Below, piece after piece: positions 41,216 to 54,180 of a stretch of DNA of 64,000 nt. Where the stretch lies: assembly GCF_047511655.1 (NCBI RefSeq), contig NC_133390.1:157787583-157851582 (forward strand), read 5' to 3'. Below the pieces are notes generated by a model, which saw only the letters and a program-made list of their open reading frames with translations, was not told where the DNA came from and did not search any database. This DNA is from Castor canadensis (Eukaryota > Chordata > Mammalia > Rodentia > Castoridae). Both the position numbers and the translations under genes were made by a program. The stretch's first letter is position 1. Every line of letters starts with the position of its first letter.

Positions 41216-42204
41216 TTTAAAACATGTTTGGCTGCTCTTTGGAGAGTGGAAGGGGGCAGGCAGGGAGACCTGCGAGCAGGGTTTGTAGGTGTCCATCTGT
41301 GGCCTGGACTCCAGCTGTGGTTGTGGAGATGGAGAACAGGGCCGCATTTTGCTGTCTCTGGCTTTTTCTCTGTTGATTCTCCGTCACTCTGGATCCTTTG
41401 TTACTCACCAGTGGTAATTAGAGTCGTGGGTTTTTACAGTCTGCACTTTGGCAATCTTGCCCCATTGCAGGGTGGTGGAGGAGGGTGTCGGGTATCTACC
41501 TCCTCTCCTATCCCAGGAGGCAGTGCTCTGTGGTCTCTTGGTCAAGGGCTAGCTTAGTTTCTCTGTCGTTGAGGCGATTTAATTGACTTTCAAGAGGCTT
41601 GAAGAGAGGCTGCTGGCGCACTGGAGGACCAGTCTCATGTGTCTGTCTTTATGAATTTTCTTGTGAGGACAGGGACTGCTATAAACTGCCCTTCTTGTCA
41701 TGACCTCTGCTTCCTAGGACGGTGCTGGGAGGTGTTAATTTCACCACATGCGTACCATTCATCTAGTCTACTTACTGACCCACCACTGTGCTGGGACCCT
41801 GAACATCAGAGAAGACACTGGCCTGCCTTTCTGGAAATCAAGACTGGAAGTGTAGGAGCAGGGAATAATTATAGCAGTCAGTGCTGAAGCATGATCTGAT
41901 CCCACAGAGGGGAATTTCCTCTCTGGAGGGGAAAAGGAGAGAGGGGCTGTACAGAGGAAGGAGTGTTTGACAGCAGTGAAAGTGTCTCCTAGTTGGAGTC
42001 TGGGGTGGGACAGAGATAACACTGGAGGTGGCCTCTAGTCTTTGGACCTTGCCCTGGAGATGGTGAGCCATTGGCTGTCTTTTAAAGCAGAGAGTTATAG
42101 CCAATTCAGTGTTTGGAAGAGCATTCCAGCAGCAGCATAAACAAAGGTGTGTAAACTTACCTGGGAGGGGCTGAGGCAGGAATCCAGTACAGGATAAAGA
42201 TAAT

Positions 42205-42365
42205 CTCTGGCCTGGCTTTGAGTTGTAGCTTTCTTATTTACTAGCTGTGTGCTGGGGTGCAGGTGGCCTCAGATTCCTCCTTTGTAAATATGTTGTGCAT
42301 GTAAAGCTTTTAGCATAGTGCCTGCCATATGGCAAGAGATCAATAACTGCTTTCCATTATCGTTA
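42205..42365 (+). repeat. MIR SINE
   Basis: 'tactagctgtgtgctggggt', 'ctcagattcctcctttgtaa', 'gcatagtgcctgccatatgg'. Confidence 0.8.
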
Positions 42366-42454
42366 TTACAGGGAGACTTGCAGTTATTCAGGTGGGAATA
42401 AAGGGCCTGGAGTAGAAGCATGGAAAATGGGAAGAGAAATAATACATGTCAGAG

Positions 42455-42660
42455 ACTGTTTTGTGGGGTTTGAACTCGCTTAGCTTGCAAAGCAGGTACT
42501 CTACTGCTTGAGCCACACCTCCAGTCCATTTTTGTTCTAGTTATTTTGAAAATGGAGTCTTGAGAACTGTTTGCCCAGGCTGGCCTCAAACCACAATCTT
42601 CTCCATCTCAGCCTACCAAGTAGCTAAGATTACAGATGTGAGCCACCAGTGCCTGGCTGT
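42455..42660 (-). repeat. Composite SINE, full-arm type
   Basis: 'cttgcaaagcaggtactcta', joint 'tccatttttgttctagttat', antisense B1-like part. Confidence 0.92.
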
Positions 42661-43231
42661 CACAGACTTTTAAAGGACAGTCAGAAAAGACTTGGTGATT
42701 TATTAGCGTTATGAGAGTGGGCAGGATGAAGGACTGAGGAGGAGGTCAATTCCCAGATGTACAGCTTGGCAGCTGGGTGGATACTGATGCCATTGATGAA
42801 GCTGAGAAATGGGAGGAGCAATACTTCAAAATAGTCCAATCCTTTGACGTTCCTAAAACTCCTTTTTCTTAGGAGTCTTACAGCATCCTCTGAAACTGGT
42901 TTTGTGAGGCAGGATTTTACAGTCATGTCCACTGCTGTGGTCCCAGCACAGTGCCTGGCATATGGTTAATGTTCAGTATTTACTTATGAACAGGTATTTA
43001 TTAAATGAATAAGAACAATCCTGTGGGTATGTTCTATTATTCTCCATGTACAGAGAGGAAAATGAAGCCTAAGGGGGGTATAACTCAACTCAAAGACCAG
43101 CTCATCCAGTGAGTGTGGGCATCTTGTGTTGTGTTTACTTCCGTGATTGCCAGAGGCCTTTGTGACCTTCCTCATCACTGAGTTCATTAAAAGCCCCACC
43201 TATGCAGATGTGGTTGTGAGTGGGGGCAAAG

Positions 43232-43270
43232 AAGTGAGATAGGACTCAAGTGAGATAGGACTCACTTGAG
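43232..43270. repeat. 16-bp tandem duplication overlapping a 10-bp palindrome
   Basis: aagtgagataggactc is repeated (43232-43247, 43248-43263); ctcaagtgag at 43245-43254 pairs with 43261-43270. Confidence 0.9.
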
Positions 43271-43999
43271 TATGTAGGCAAATATGGATGCTATCTTGGT
43301 GGTGTACACACGGGAGAGATGGTAAACCACTTTGTGAAACAGGCTCAGCCAGCAGGATTGGATTATTTGCAGTACATCCCAGACACTGGTTTCAGTTAGA
43401 GGCTTAGAACAAAAGTTGGATTATATGTTTGTTTGGTTTTTTCCAAATTTATTTTCGTTTTCTTTAGTCAGAAATTCATTGTTAAGCATGTGGCAGGCTG
43501 TTTGTGTCCTTGTCCCCTGCTTAGTGCTGAGAATGCAGAGATGACCTGGACGCAGTCCCTTTCATCCAAGAGACTTAAATATCATCATTCCTGAAATAAT
43601 ATTGCTTGCTAGAGTGAGGATTAGCTAAGAATACGTATGAAGGAGTATGGCACACTGTGGATGTCTGATAAAGTTATCATTGATCAGACTTGTATGGTTT
43701 AACTGTCAGAATGGAAAAGTGTTTCACTGAGAGCTGGATGGAAACCAGGATCACTGTCTAGGTGAGCTGATAAGAATCACCCAAACTTAGGTCTTTTTGG
43801 TACCTTTATAGACAGTGTTCTGTTGGTTTTCCCACTGAGAAAGGTGATCACATATCAAAAACTCTTCTTTTTGTGGCATGGTTACTAATTAAGGAAATAG
43901 CTACTCTCCATTTTTCAGATTCCCTTTTTTCTGGTTTAACAAATAGGAAAATGGTTTGTAGAAAGGACTATTTTAGCTTAACAAGAGAACTGTATGAAG

Positions 44000-44225
44000 C
44001 TGGGCTCTGGTAGCTCATGCCTGTAATCCTAGCTACTCAGGAGGCAGAGATTAGGAGAATTGTGGTTCAAAGCCATTCTGGGCAAATTAAAAGTGGGACC
44101 CTATCTCAAAAATGCCCAACACAAAAAGGGCTGGTGGAGTGACTCAAATGGTAGAACACCTACCTAGCAAGCCTGAGGCCATGAGTTAAAACTCCAGTAT
44201 TGCAAAAAAGGAGAGAGAGAGAGAA
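44000..44225 (+). repeat. Composite SINE, full right arm, with GA tail
   Basis: 'gctcatgcctgtaatcctag', 'acacctacctagcaagcctg', then (GA)n. Confidence 0.92.
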
Positions 44226-45144
44226 TGTCACCCTACGTTGGTATATTTCTGTCAATTTATAGATACAAATCAGTTTATTTACAGGTTAATTTAGGTTAAG
44301 GTATGAATGTCTGATGGATGCAGAGAAGCCAAGAGCTCATGGGAAATATATCTATTAAGTTCTGCTCATTGCTGGAACAAGGGTAGCATTGTCATATTTA
44401 ATAAAGTCACTCTAAAACATTAGCAGATGGGAAGACATATTAATAAATTTATAGTGAGTGTGGCCTTTTAGTTCTCTGGAGTATTAAGATAAGGGGTTGA
44501 AAACCACAGCATCTTAATGGTACATGAGGCAGCTGGATCTTCTGTCCCAAAGGCTGTCGGATGGAAAACCTGAAACTCTCCCCGCCCCTTTCCCCTGCAG
44601 GGAACTGAGCAGTGGGAACTTCTCTTGGTGACACTTTAGTTTCTTGTTTGAAGAAGTGGTTGGCCAGATTGGGTTTAGTTTACTTAAGACAGATGGAGTG
44701 TGAGAGAGGCCCTATGTTGGCTGTTCAAACATGCTAGCATATTTGATTCAAATGTCAAAGTCTCTTTTTGCCCCATTTGACAAGGAGATTAAATATTTTT
44801 CAGTTCCTACCAAAGGAGGTTTATAATGTGATTTGAAATTCAAGATAGATTTTGCTTGAAAGTTTAAACATGAGGACTTTTGAGTTGACTTTTTGTACTG
44901 GGTCAAATGTTGAGTTGTCTAGAGTTGGGGTTGAGTGTGGGGAGTGAGGTTTTGGAGTGTAGCCTATGCAGATGTGTGCAGGCCATCAGTCTCTGAGGCA
45001 GAAAGCCAGGATCTGACTTGTTACCAGTGGTTTAGAGCCACGATGTGGAGCCAGGGCATGCTGGGAGGAGGAAACATCTATTAATACCTGGTCCTTTTGC
45101 CCTACATTGTTTTGTACTGTGTCATTATCTTTAAAAGAGTGAGA

Positions 45145-45460
45145 GAGAGGGCTGGGTATGGTGGTACCTGTCTATAATCCCAGCACTTGGGAGGTGAAGG
45201 CAGGAGAATCAAGAGTTTGAGGCCAGTCTGGGCTAGTAAGACCATGCCTAAAAAAGAGCCAGGCACTGGTGGCTCACACCTATAATCCTAGTTTACATTG
45301 GGAGGATCACAGTTTGAGGACACCCCAGGCAAATAGTTCATGAGACCCCCATCTCCAAAATAACTAGAGCAAAAAAATAAAGGGCCATTTAAGTGGTAGG
45401 GCATCAGCTTTGCAAGTGCCAATCTCTGAGTTCAAACCCCAGTCCCACCACAAAAAAAGA
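45145..45460 (+). repeat. B1-like SINE and composite SINE
   Basis: 45150-45250 B1-like ('gctgggtatggtggtacctg'). 45255-45458 composite with joint 'aataactagagcaaaaaaat'. Confidence 0.9.
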
Positions 45461-45639
45461 GAAGGGGGAGAGGGATGGAATATACTCAAACAACTTTAGG
45501 TTGTTTGTTTTGCGGATGGATGATTATATTTGGAAGGAAAATTTGAGCACAGCAATAGGAAACCAAAGACCTAGCTAGATAGTATGGGCCTCCCTCTGAG
45601 GTGTTGGACTCAAAGAATGCAGCATGGTGATATAGACCA

Positions 45640-45815
45640 AAAGATTCCTAGTTTGCGCCTTTGCTGGTTATTTACCCTCTCTGAGTCTCCATTTTCCCAT
45701 TTGGAAGAAGTGAATCCTACTGCTTCCTTCATAGGGCTCTTGGATAAGTCAGTGTATGTGAAGTGCCTTACAGAGTACCGGGCACATAGGAGGGGTGTAG
45801 CGTTACTTTAGTTTC
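45640..45815 (+). repeat. MIR SINE
   Basis: 'ctctgagtctccattttccc', 'atagggctcttggataagtc', 'gtgaagtgccttacagag'. Confidence 0.75.
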
Positions 45816-46689
45816 TTGTGTAGTGTTTGGCACAAGGAGGGTATAAAGATAAAGAAGATCTGGCCTTCTTCCCACAAGGACTTATAGCTCAGCAAAGAGG
45901 ACACACAGGTTCAAATAACTATGACAAAAGGCAAACAAACACATAGAATACAAATGAATAGAGGAAAACGGCAGGAAGAGATTAATTCTTCTGCAGGGTT
46001 GGCAGGTTCATCTCACCCAGCCACCCATCCAGTGCCCAGATTCCCTTTGCAGTATTCTTGCCAAGCGATTAACCTCTGAATGAACCCCTCTGCTGAACTG
46101 GATTTGTATTAGGGGCTTTGGCCTCCTGTACCACAGTCTAGTCTGTCTTTGGATAGCTACAAGATGACTTTTCTTATTTAAAACTGAGATCTGTCTTCCT
46201 GTAGTGCTTACCTCAGCTACAGGTTGGGGTGGAACTCCATAGAGAAGCAGCCTGGCTGATGGAAAGGACTTGGAGTCAGAGGATTGGGGGCAAATCCCGG
46301 CTGTGACATAGACTACTGTGACTTGGAAAACAGGCTGCTAATTCTACGTGCTGGAACTACAGAGAAAAGTCTGATCTCTTTGCCATGACTGATGGAGGAA
46401 GTTGGCACTTCTGTTTCAAGCCTGTACTTCTCTAGGACAGACCTGATATTTTTGCTCCTTCCTGGTTACCCTCCTTTAGATGGTTAGTGGGCAGAGCTGA
46501 ATACTCAGAATCAACCAAAGTCTGAGCACCACAACCCAGAACATCAAAGTCAAGCCATTAAAGATTAATTTAGTTCTGTGTGCTCTTTTGCCCTAGTATT
46601 TCTATACCACTGACATAGATTACCCCTCCTTCCAAAAGTAATCATACTTTCCTGTGCCCTTTAGTAAACCCCTAAAGCTTGTTAACCTT

Positions 46690-46785
46690 TTTTTTTCTTT
46701 TCTGGTGCTCGGTATTGAGCCCAGTGCCTTGTGTATTGAACATGTGCTTTACCACGGGGCTACATCCTCAGCCCCTTGTTCAGCA
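46690..46785 (-). repeat. ID-like SINE
   Basis: 'ggtattgagcccagtgcctt', 'tttaccacggggctacatcc'. Confidence 0.85.
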
Positions 46786-46934
46786 GTTTTTTAGAGTCTT
46801 TGCTGAGGGAGTGGATGATTGAAGTTAGCATGAGCCACTCCTCCCTCTTCCTTAAAGCTAGCTAGAAGGCTTAATTGAAGGGTGAAGGAAAGCTGTACAT
46901 CTTTGGTTGCGGCTGGTTAGCGCAATAGGTCAGT

Positions 46935-47160
46935 GATACGGTGTTGTGGGAAAGGTGCTAGGGCTGGGGTCAGAAGACGCATACTTCTGCCACGTGCAGT
47001 TTTGTGATCCTGGGCAAGTTTGCTCATATCTCCGAGTGTCAGCTTCTTCAACTGCAAAAGCCAGAAAACATGGACTAGGGGCATGACTCAAACGGTAGAG
47101 TGTGTGCCTGGCAAGCACAAGACCCTGAGTTCAAACTCTAGTACCACCAAACCAAACAAA
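46935..47160 (+). repeat. MIR fragment and tRNA-like SINE
   Basis: 46950-47060 MIR-like ('gggcaagtttgctcatatct'). 47068-47158 'catgactcaaacggtagagt', 'ctggcaagcacaagaccctg'. Confidence 0.8.
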
Positions 47161-47509
47161 ACAAAATTTGAAAAAAACAGAATACAGTATTTACTATCTG
47201 CCTTGTGGTCTGTGGGAACATCTGGGACTTTGCTAGAAATGCGGACTCCGAGCCACATCCTGACTCACTGAAGCAGAACCTTCATTTTTATGGGATCCCC
47301 ATGTGGTGTGTATGCTCATTTAAGTTTGAGGGATTGCAAAACCAATTAGGATGTCACACACTTTTTGGGGACTCTGCTGTTGAAATCCCACATGTTTTTG
47401 GTCTTAAGGCTGCATAGGTAGACATTTGCATTTAAGTTGTGGTGGTTCTTTTAAAGAAAAGGTAGTTGGAAACTTTTGGTTTATTCATGAATCAACCCAT
47501 TTGATAAGA

Positions 47510-47645
47510 TAGACATGTTTTAATTGAAGCTGTGTGCCAGATATTGTCCTAGTTGCAAGGAAAATGCAGACAAAATCAGGTCATTTCCTCTGAGGAGCTT
47601 GCAGTCTAGTTGGAGTGACAGGTGGGTAAACATAATCAGGGTACG
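47510..47645 (-). repeat. L2 LINE remnant
   Basis: 'gctgtgtgccagatattgtc', 'gaggagcttgcagtctagtt'. Confidence 0.7.
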
Positions 47646-47824
47646 GTGTGATCTATTCTGGAAGCATATTCAGTACTTGATACGCAGTGGAATAGCCTCT
47701 TGGGGAGACCTTCAATTTATGATTTATTGAATAGTTATTTTGGATAGTAATGGAATGGAAAGCAGAAAGGAACTCAAAACCTATGAGTGTGTATGACTTT
47801 GAATTAATCAATAAATAGGAAACA

Positions 47825-48120
47825 ATTTTTTGGCAGTACTGGAGATGAATGCAGGGCTTCTCACTTGCTAAGCAGGTGCTCTCCCACTTGAGCCACACTT
47901 CTAGATCTTTTTAGCTCTGGTTATTTTGGAGATAGGGCTTTGCTTTTTGCTGCATGGCGCTCTTCCTATTTTATGCTTTCTGCTATTGCTGGAATGATAG
48001 GCACACGGCACCATGCCCAGCTTTTTCTGTTGAGATGGGTTATTCCAACAGAATTTTTTTGCGAGTGCTGGCCTGGTACCTTGATCCTCCCAGTTTCAGC
48101 CTCCCACATAACTGGGATGA
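47825..48120 (-). repeat. Composite SINE with an internal B1-like insertion
   Basis: 'gctaagcaggtgctctccca' and 'gttattttggagatagggct' are separated from 'cctggtaccttgatcctccc' by an antisense B1-like piece (about 47945-48025). Confidence 0.75.
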
Positions 48121-48184
48121 GCAAAAATTTTTTAAGAAAGAAAAACATGGAAATATATGCAGTACTTTAAAAAAGCACTTTATC

Positions 48185-48460
48185 TGCCAGACACTAGTGG
48201 CTAACATCTGTAATCCTAACTACTTGGGAGAGTAAGATCGGGAGGATCAGGGTTCCAGGCCAGCCTGGGCAAATAGTTTATGAGCTGCCCCCCCATCTCC
48301 AAAATAAATAGAGAAGAATGGACTAAAGGCATGACTCAAGCTGTAGAGCACCTGTTTGTTTGTTTGCTTGCTTTTTGGTGGTATTAGGGTTTGCGCTGAA
48401 TGCCTGCTTTACAAACCTCAGTCCTACCAAAAAATAAAAAAAAACAAAACAAAATTACTT
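48185..48460 (+). repeat. Composite SINE, right arm disrupted by antisense SINE scrap
   Basis: B1-like 'ctgtaatcctaactacttgg', joint 'aaataaatagagaagaatgg', A-box arm, then an antisense piece 'ttttggtggtattagggttt' and the remaining B-box. Confidence 0.8.
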
Positions 48461-48624
48461 TATCTGAGTCAGAAGACTCTAGGGTGGGGGAAATGACATA
48501 GAAATGGATCAGTGTTTAATTTCGTTTAGTCATAAAATAATTAGTTTTGAACACTAAATTTAAGGCATAGTTTATCTGATAATTTGTTCAGCTAATTCAG
48601 TTTGATCAATTAATTTTGCTTCCT

Positions 48625-48755
48625 ATCTCCAAAATAACCAGAGCAAAATGGACCAGAGTGTGGCTCAAGTGGTAGAGTGCCTGCTTTGTAAGTGAGAAGC
48701 CCTGAGTTCAACTCAGACCCATCAAAAATAAATAAATAAATAAAATTAAATAAAA
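48625..48755 (+). repeat. Composite SINE right half
   Basis: 'ctccaaaataaccagagcaa', 'gcctgctttgtaagtgagaa', (AAAT)n tail. Confidence 0.88.
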
Positions 48756-48879
48756 GATAGCTATAAAAGCGAAAAAAAGACTTGTCCTTGTGTAGCCCTA
48801 CTGCTATTCCCTGCAGAGGCTTAGCTATCAAAATGAGGTGTTTCCTTTGGGACTTCCCATTAAAGTGAGGAATTTTCTT

Positions 48880-49135
48880 TCTTTTTCTTTTCTAGTGGGG
48901 CTGGGGTTTGAACTCAGGGCTTTGTGCTTGCAAAGCAGGTGCTTTACTACTTGAGCCACACCTCCAGTCCATTTTGCATGTTTATTTTGGAGATGTGCTC
49001 TCACGAACTGCATTCTTCCCAATCTCAGGGCAGGGCAGGTTGTGATTTTTGTGTATGTGTGTGGTACTAGCGATCCAGCCCAGGGCCTCTTCTATACTAA
49101 GCAAGTACTTTACCACTGAACCACACCCCTAGACC
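48880..49135 (-). repeat. Composite SINE half and ID-like SINE
   Basis: 48890-49015 'gcttgcaaagcaggtgcttt'. 49050-49132 'ctttaccactgaaccacacc'. Confidence 0.87.
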
Positions 49136-49502
49136 TCTGACTGATTTTTAGCTCCATTTTGCAGAAGAGGAAACTGCCTCAGTGGTTAATTCGTTTTCCT
49201 AAAGGCAGAGCCACGGCCACAACCCTCTTTAGTGTCTAAGTCTTATGCTTTCCTGCCATGTCGCCTTGGCTCCTTCCTATTAATGCTGGATCTCAGATTC
49301 CCCTGCCAGCTACAGCAAGAGTATGTATAGTGGGTGTGGGTTAGGGAATGGGACTAGGGCCAGAGAGAAGAGGAAGCTGTTCATACAGATCTGGAATGGT
49401 TTAAGAACCTTTCTTTATTCATTGTATTCATTCATTCACAGTCCACTTTGATACCTGCATTGTGCATTTCCCTGCCTGGTTTCCATCTTTTCTCATGGTA
49501 AG

Positions 49503-49725
49503 CTCTCCAGCAGTATTTTTCAGCCTCAGCACTGTTAGCATTTTGGACTAGATAATTGTTGTGAAAGACTTGTCCTGTGCATTGTAGGATGTTCAGCAGC
49601 AAGTTTGGCCTCTGGGAAGTAGATGGCCATAGCACCCCCCTCCAGTTGTGACAAGGAAGATGCTTCCAAATAGAGTTGAATGTCCCCTGAGAGGGCAAAA
49701 GCGCCTCAGTTGAGCACCATTGCTG
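49503..49725 (-). mobile_element. MER5A-like DNA transposon
   Basis: 'cagcctcagcactgttagca', 'cctgtgcattgtaggatgtt', 'tgtcccctgagagggcaaaa' give the reverse MER5A order. Confidence 0.8.
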
Positions 49726-50724
49726 TAGGGCTCTTCAAGCCCTGGCAGGTACTGCTTCAGAGGCTGGCCTAAGGATGGGGGTCCTGAAGAACAGAGCCGG
49801 GGGCACCTGTTAGAATGCTTTTAAATCTACCCTTTTGTTCTGCTGATGAAACCAAGACTGTGGGGCTTTGCATTTTGTGATTTGGGCTAGGACTGGAACT
49901 CAGACCCAAATCCTCCACCCAGGATTCTTTCACCAACCGCAAAATCCTCAGTCTTTTCAGGCTGGAGGATCTTTGTCTAATTCCAGAAAACGTCAGGAAC
50001 GGTCATGTGATAATAGTTGTACTTTTAGTACTCATTAATGAGAAAAAACAGATCCATAATTCCAGTGTTCACTAAGCACACTCTGTGTCCTAGGAATGTT
50101 TGACGTAAGTGGTAAGAAGTGGTCAGTGGCAGTGCTTGTAGGCAAAGTCACAGAGCACTGGAGTGACAACTGAACCCCACGATTCAGTTGGGAATCATCT
50201 ATTGGGTCATTACAGCAGGAGATTTGAGAGAACAGCAGGCCTGAAACTCCTGGGTTTCCCTGAAACCATGAACTGTCTTCACACTTGAGATGAAAATCTC
50301 CACACTCTGGAAATAAAAAGCCAACAGGCAACCCAGAGTCCTCAGTGCAGCTCTCTCAACAGCCATACACTAGGGCATTTGTGATTGAAGAAGAGGCATT
50401 TGGCTGGAAACAAGCTTTACGTTTCTAGCATTAGTTGGTAAATGGTGCATGGGTGTAAAGGGAAATTAAAATAATGGCCTTGAACTTGAGAATCTGTGTT
50501 TCCAGAGCCTCTTGTCTTGAAGCACTCAGCTTCTCCGATGAGAACCATTATTCTTATTTCAAGTGTAAGAGCAGAGAGACCAGGTGACACAAATGGTCTG
50601 AAAAAGAGCCAGTCTCTCCCAGGTTTAGGAGCTAGGGCTCCTGGTTTGCATACCAGGATAGGCTGTTTGTTTCTGTGAGATGATGATGGCAAAAGGAAAA
50701 GGATTGGTAGATTTAAGTTCCACA

Positions 50725-51130
50725 CAATTTGACAAACATCTTGAGCACTCACTGTGAAACTGCACATGGAGGGTCATATGGGACCCAGTTCTTATTCTCT
50801 AGGAACACCCAGTCTGGTGACTGCTCAGGAGGACAGACTGCACACATCTATCTCTAAACTAAGGTGCTGTCATTGGTATTGTGATTCAGTCAAAGTATGG
50901 TGGAAGGAAGGAGGGAGAAATGAATTCTAACTGAGAGATCCTGGGACAGTGCCAGGGAAGGGAGAATTCTGCACTGGGACTTGACAGGTGAATAGGATTG
51001 AGGATAGAGGAAGGGGTAGGACCATTCCAGGTAGAAGGGTGCAGAGATCAGCGTATGCTGTGTCAGGTGGAAGGAGGGGGGGGTGGGAGGGGAGAAGGGG
51101 GAGCGGGAAGACTCAGGCAAGAGAGACTTA
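50725..51130 (-). repeat. L2 LINE remnant with G-rich run
   Basis: 'gagcactcactgtgaaactg', 'taggaacacccagtctggtg', 'gaccattccaggtagaaggg'. The G-run at 51074-51101 lies inside. Confidence 0.7.
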
Positions 51131-51794
51131 GGGCCTGGAAAGGAAGGCTGCTGCTTGTAGAGGTGCTCCTGGGGGCCAAGGTGAAGAATTGTGTTAGGTT
51201 GAATTTGTGAGGCAACACCAAATCTTCTGTATCTAGAGTCTGGGAAGTAGCAGCTGGGCTCCCTGCAGTGTCCTAATAGGCTTTCTATCCATTATTGCCT
51301 GAGGGAATGAGGTGGGTATGGAGACTGCTCTCCCATAAAGGAAGTCCCAGGGGTCCCCACTCTTTCTCTTGTTACTTCTCTCCCTGGTTCCTCTTGGCCC
51401 AGGGTGGCTGGGTAGAGTTTTCTCCCCTCTGAGGCCATCTCGGGTCACATGCCAAAGTGAGCAGGCAAATCCTGGCTGCTAAAACTAGCTTGACCCAGCA
51501 GCTTAGCAAGCAGGCCCTTGGCTGCCTCCTGCTGTGCACTTCTCCCAGCTGCCTGCCTGATTCACTCAATTGCTTGTGGTCTTCTGGACTATTTAATTTT
51601 CCCTTTGTATTTATCCAAGACAGAGCTAGTTATTTCTCTTGGATGACAGTGACCTCTACTTCTGAGGCCATACATTTTAAATTCGCCCCAGGCTTTATTT
51701 GCTATCCCATTCACAAAAATCTGCATTCCCTCCCCTGGGTGTTCCCTTCATCACCCAGGATAGTCGAACATTGCCTTGGGATTTTAAGACACTG

Positions 51795-51905
51795 TGCACC
51801 CCTAGTTCTGACTCCGTCACCGTATCTTTGGGCAAGTGGTCTCCCATCTCTGAGCCTTTGTTTTCTTAGCAACAGAATGAGGCCGGATTAAATGGGTGCT
51901 AAAAT
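51795..51905 (+). repeat. MIR SINE fragment
   Basis: 'accgtatctttgggcaagtg', 'ctctgagcctttgttttctt'. Confidence 0.7.
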
Positions 51906-53309
51906 TCTTTCCTGCTCTACCATTCTCTGAGTCAACAAGTGCCATATTACAGTAACCCTCCAGAGAGCCAGGTGTTGCTCCAAGTAGTTTTGCTGCATGA
52001 GAAGATGGAGTGGCTCAGCATTCATTTTGTCTGTTAACAGCTTGGGTACATCCCTGCTCATTGTAAAATTTGAGGGCAGCCACAGGCTGTTTTGTGGAAG
52101 GTACTGGACATTTTTCCATTTTGATTCTCTGGTTCAGAGGCCAAAGATGAATAATGGCTGTCAGCTGCTCCCCTGAGCCTTAGTCCAGGCAAGCAGCGTA
52201 GCTGCTGAAGGGCATCTCTCCTGGCGCCTGAGCCTTGTTAGGATAGTAGCATGTCTCTGTCTTTACTACCAGTCTTTTGGAGAATCAGGCACAGATTTCT
52301 TTGGGAGCTGAGCTCCCTCGAGCCCTGCTGGACAGAACCTCATCAGTGACCAGTAAGCACACTAGGGGTGCATCCTTGTGACAGGAATTCATTTCCTTAC
52401 TATCTACCTGTGGGGCCACTGGATGTGGAGGATTTACCTCTTGTGTAAGGATAGTGGAGGAACGAGCCAGCTGCTAAAGGCCAGCTTGTCTGGAGTGGTT
52501 TTAATTAAGTCCACCCTAATTTAGGATGGTGACTGGACCACCATGTCCAGTGGTACTGCTGACAGTGTCAGGAAGAGGGCTTCTGCGGAGACCTGTGTTG
52601 TGCCGATGGTGAGCAGCTAAACCTTTTAGGAAGAGGGAAAACATTTATACACCTGGTTCTAAATTAGGACCTTTTAAGATCTCAAGTGTAAACTAGTGTC
52701 TTTTGCTTTATTAACTTCCTAAGAAGCTTTGGAAAAATCACACAACTTCAGAGTTCCTTTGCCTCCACAGAGGGAAATCCCAGTTCCAGAGACATTAGGT
52801 GACTTGTTAAAAGAGGCATAGCTCATTGAAGACAAAGCTAGGAATGGAACCCATGGCTCTGATCTTCCGATTTCAGTGAGTTCTGCTGCCTGGTTCTCAC
52901 AGACTCTGGTACTGTGGTAGCATGTTCCCATCCCTGGCAGGATGGTTTTGAAAATAAGGTTGAAGTTTCCACCAGAAAGTCAGCTGACAGGAGAGATGGG
53001 ACAAACAATTGCTATTTTAGGGGGTGTTTTCTTTGGAGTTATAATTGACTGTCAGTGGTTTGGCGGGCTGGCACAGCCTGGATGGAGGATCACAAACCAC
53101 AGGGTCTTGTTGCTGCTACGATTCTGACTCTGTGCATCAAGGCTGATGATAAGGCACTTACTTTGCCTGTGCACGGCTTCCCTATGCAGTGGATCAGACT
53201 AACCCTCCTTTTAGCCCATTTTACAGGTCTCAGGAGGATTAGGAACTCTGTAAAGACATCTAAGGAAAAGTTGGTATATATAAGTAGTGATTTGTGGTGC
53301 TTGCTTTTT

Positions 53310-53430
53310 TTTTTTCTTTTTTTTTATTGAGTGTAACTTATTTACAGTAAAGCAGATAAGTCTTACATGTACAGCTCAGTGAGTTCTTTCAAATGTGTAC
53401 ACCTGTATAACCATTCCCCAGGTCAAGCTG
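53310..53430 (-). mobile_element. Old L1 3'-end fragment
   Basis: 'ttattgagtgtaacttattt' and 'aatgtgtacacctgtataac' match the antisense of an old L1 end. Confidence 0.55.
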
Positions 53431-54099
53431 TAAAAAATTTGCAGCTCCAGCAGTCTTGATTTTATAGCAGCTCAGAACTTAAGAAGAGAGCAGTGTTTAT
53501 TTGCTCTGCTCCTTTAAGACTCTCAGAGGCCTTCTGTTAATCATTCCACATGTTTTCCAAACACCTTGTAGTGGGGGTGCTTGCTAGGTATTATGGGAGC
53601 AAAAAAACCAGGCATGGCCTCTGTCTCAGACTCCTAGCCTATCAGGGATAATGACTAGAATTCAAGGAAGAAAGCCAGAAGTGTCGGGAGAAGTATCTTC
53701 TAGTAGAGGGGCTGCCTTTCATTGGGAGAGGAGTGTATGTAGAGACAGGTTTTCTGCACCCCTTCAGTGTTTGTAAACACATACCAACTTCAGCCCTTTG
53801 CACTCCTTTATCTAGTTCTTCCATTCTTTGAACTGGCTGATTATGCTGATTCTTGGAGAAGTGCAGGCCCAGCTAGCTGAAGATCTACACTTGTATTTCT
53901 CAGTCTTTCCTTCTCCCCTGGGAAGCAGGCAGCACTGGAGCAGAAAGCAAAACCAAGAGGTCCTTCTCTTTCTTTCCCTGCTCTTGTCTCCTCTCCTCTT
54001 CTCTCCCCTCCCTTGCTTTGGCCTCAGGCTCTTAGTAACTGATTCCCCTTCCATCTTGGGTCTTAAGACTATGAGACCACAAATCTTCTGAGATAATTT

Positions 54100-54180
54100 T
54101 TTTCACCTGGTACTGGGAATTGAACCCAGGGCCTCAAATATACAAGGCAAGTGCTCTACCACTGAGTAGAGCACTTTTTT
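54100..54180 (-). repeat. ID-like SINE ending in an 11-bp hairpin
   Basis: 'gggaattgaacccagggcct'; the 5' end is replaced so that 54149-54159 pairs exactly with 54166-54176. Confidence 0.85.
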
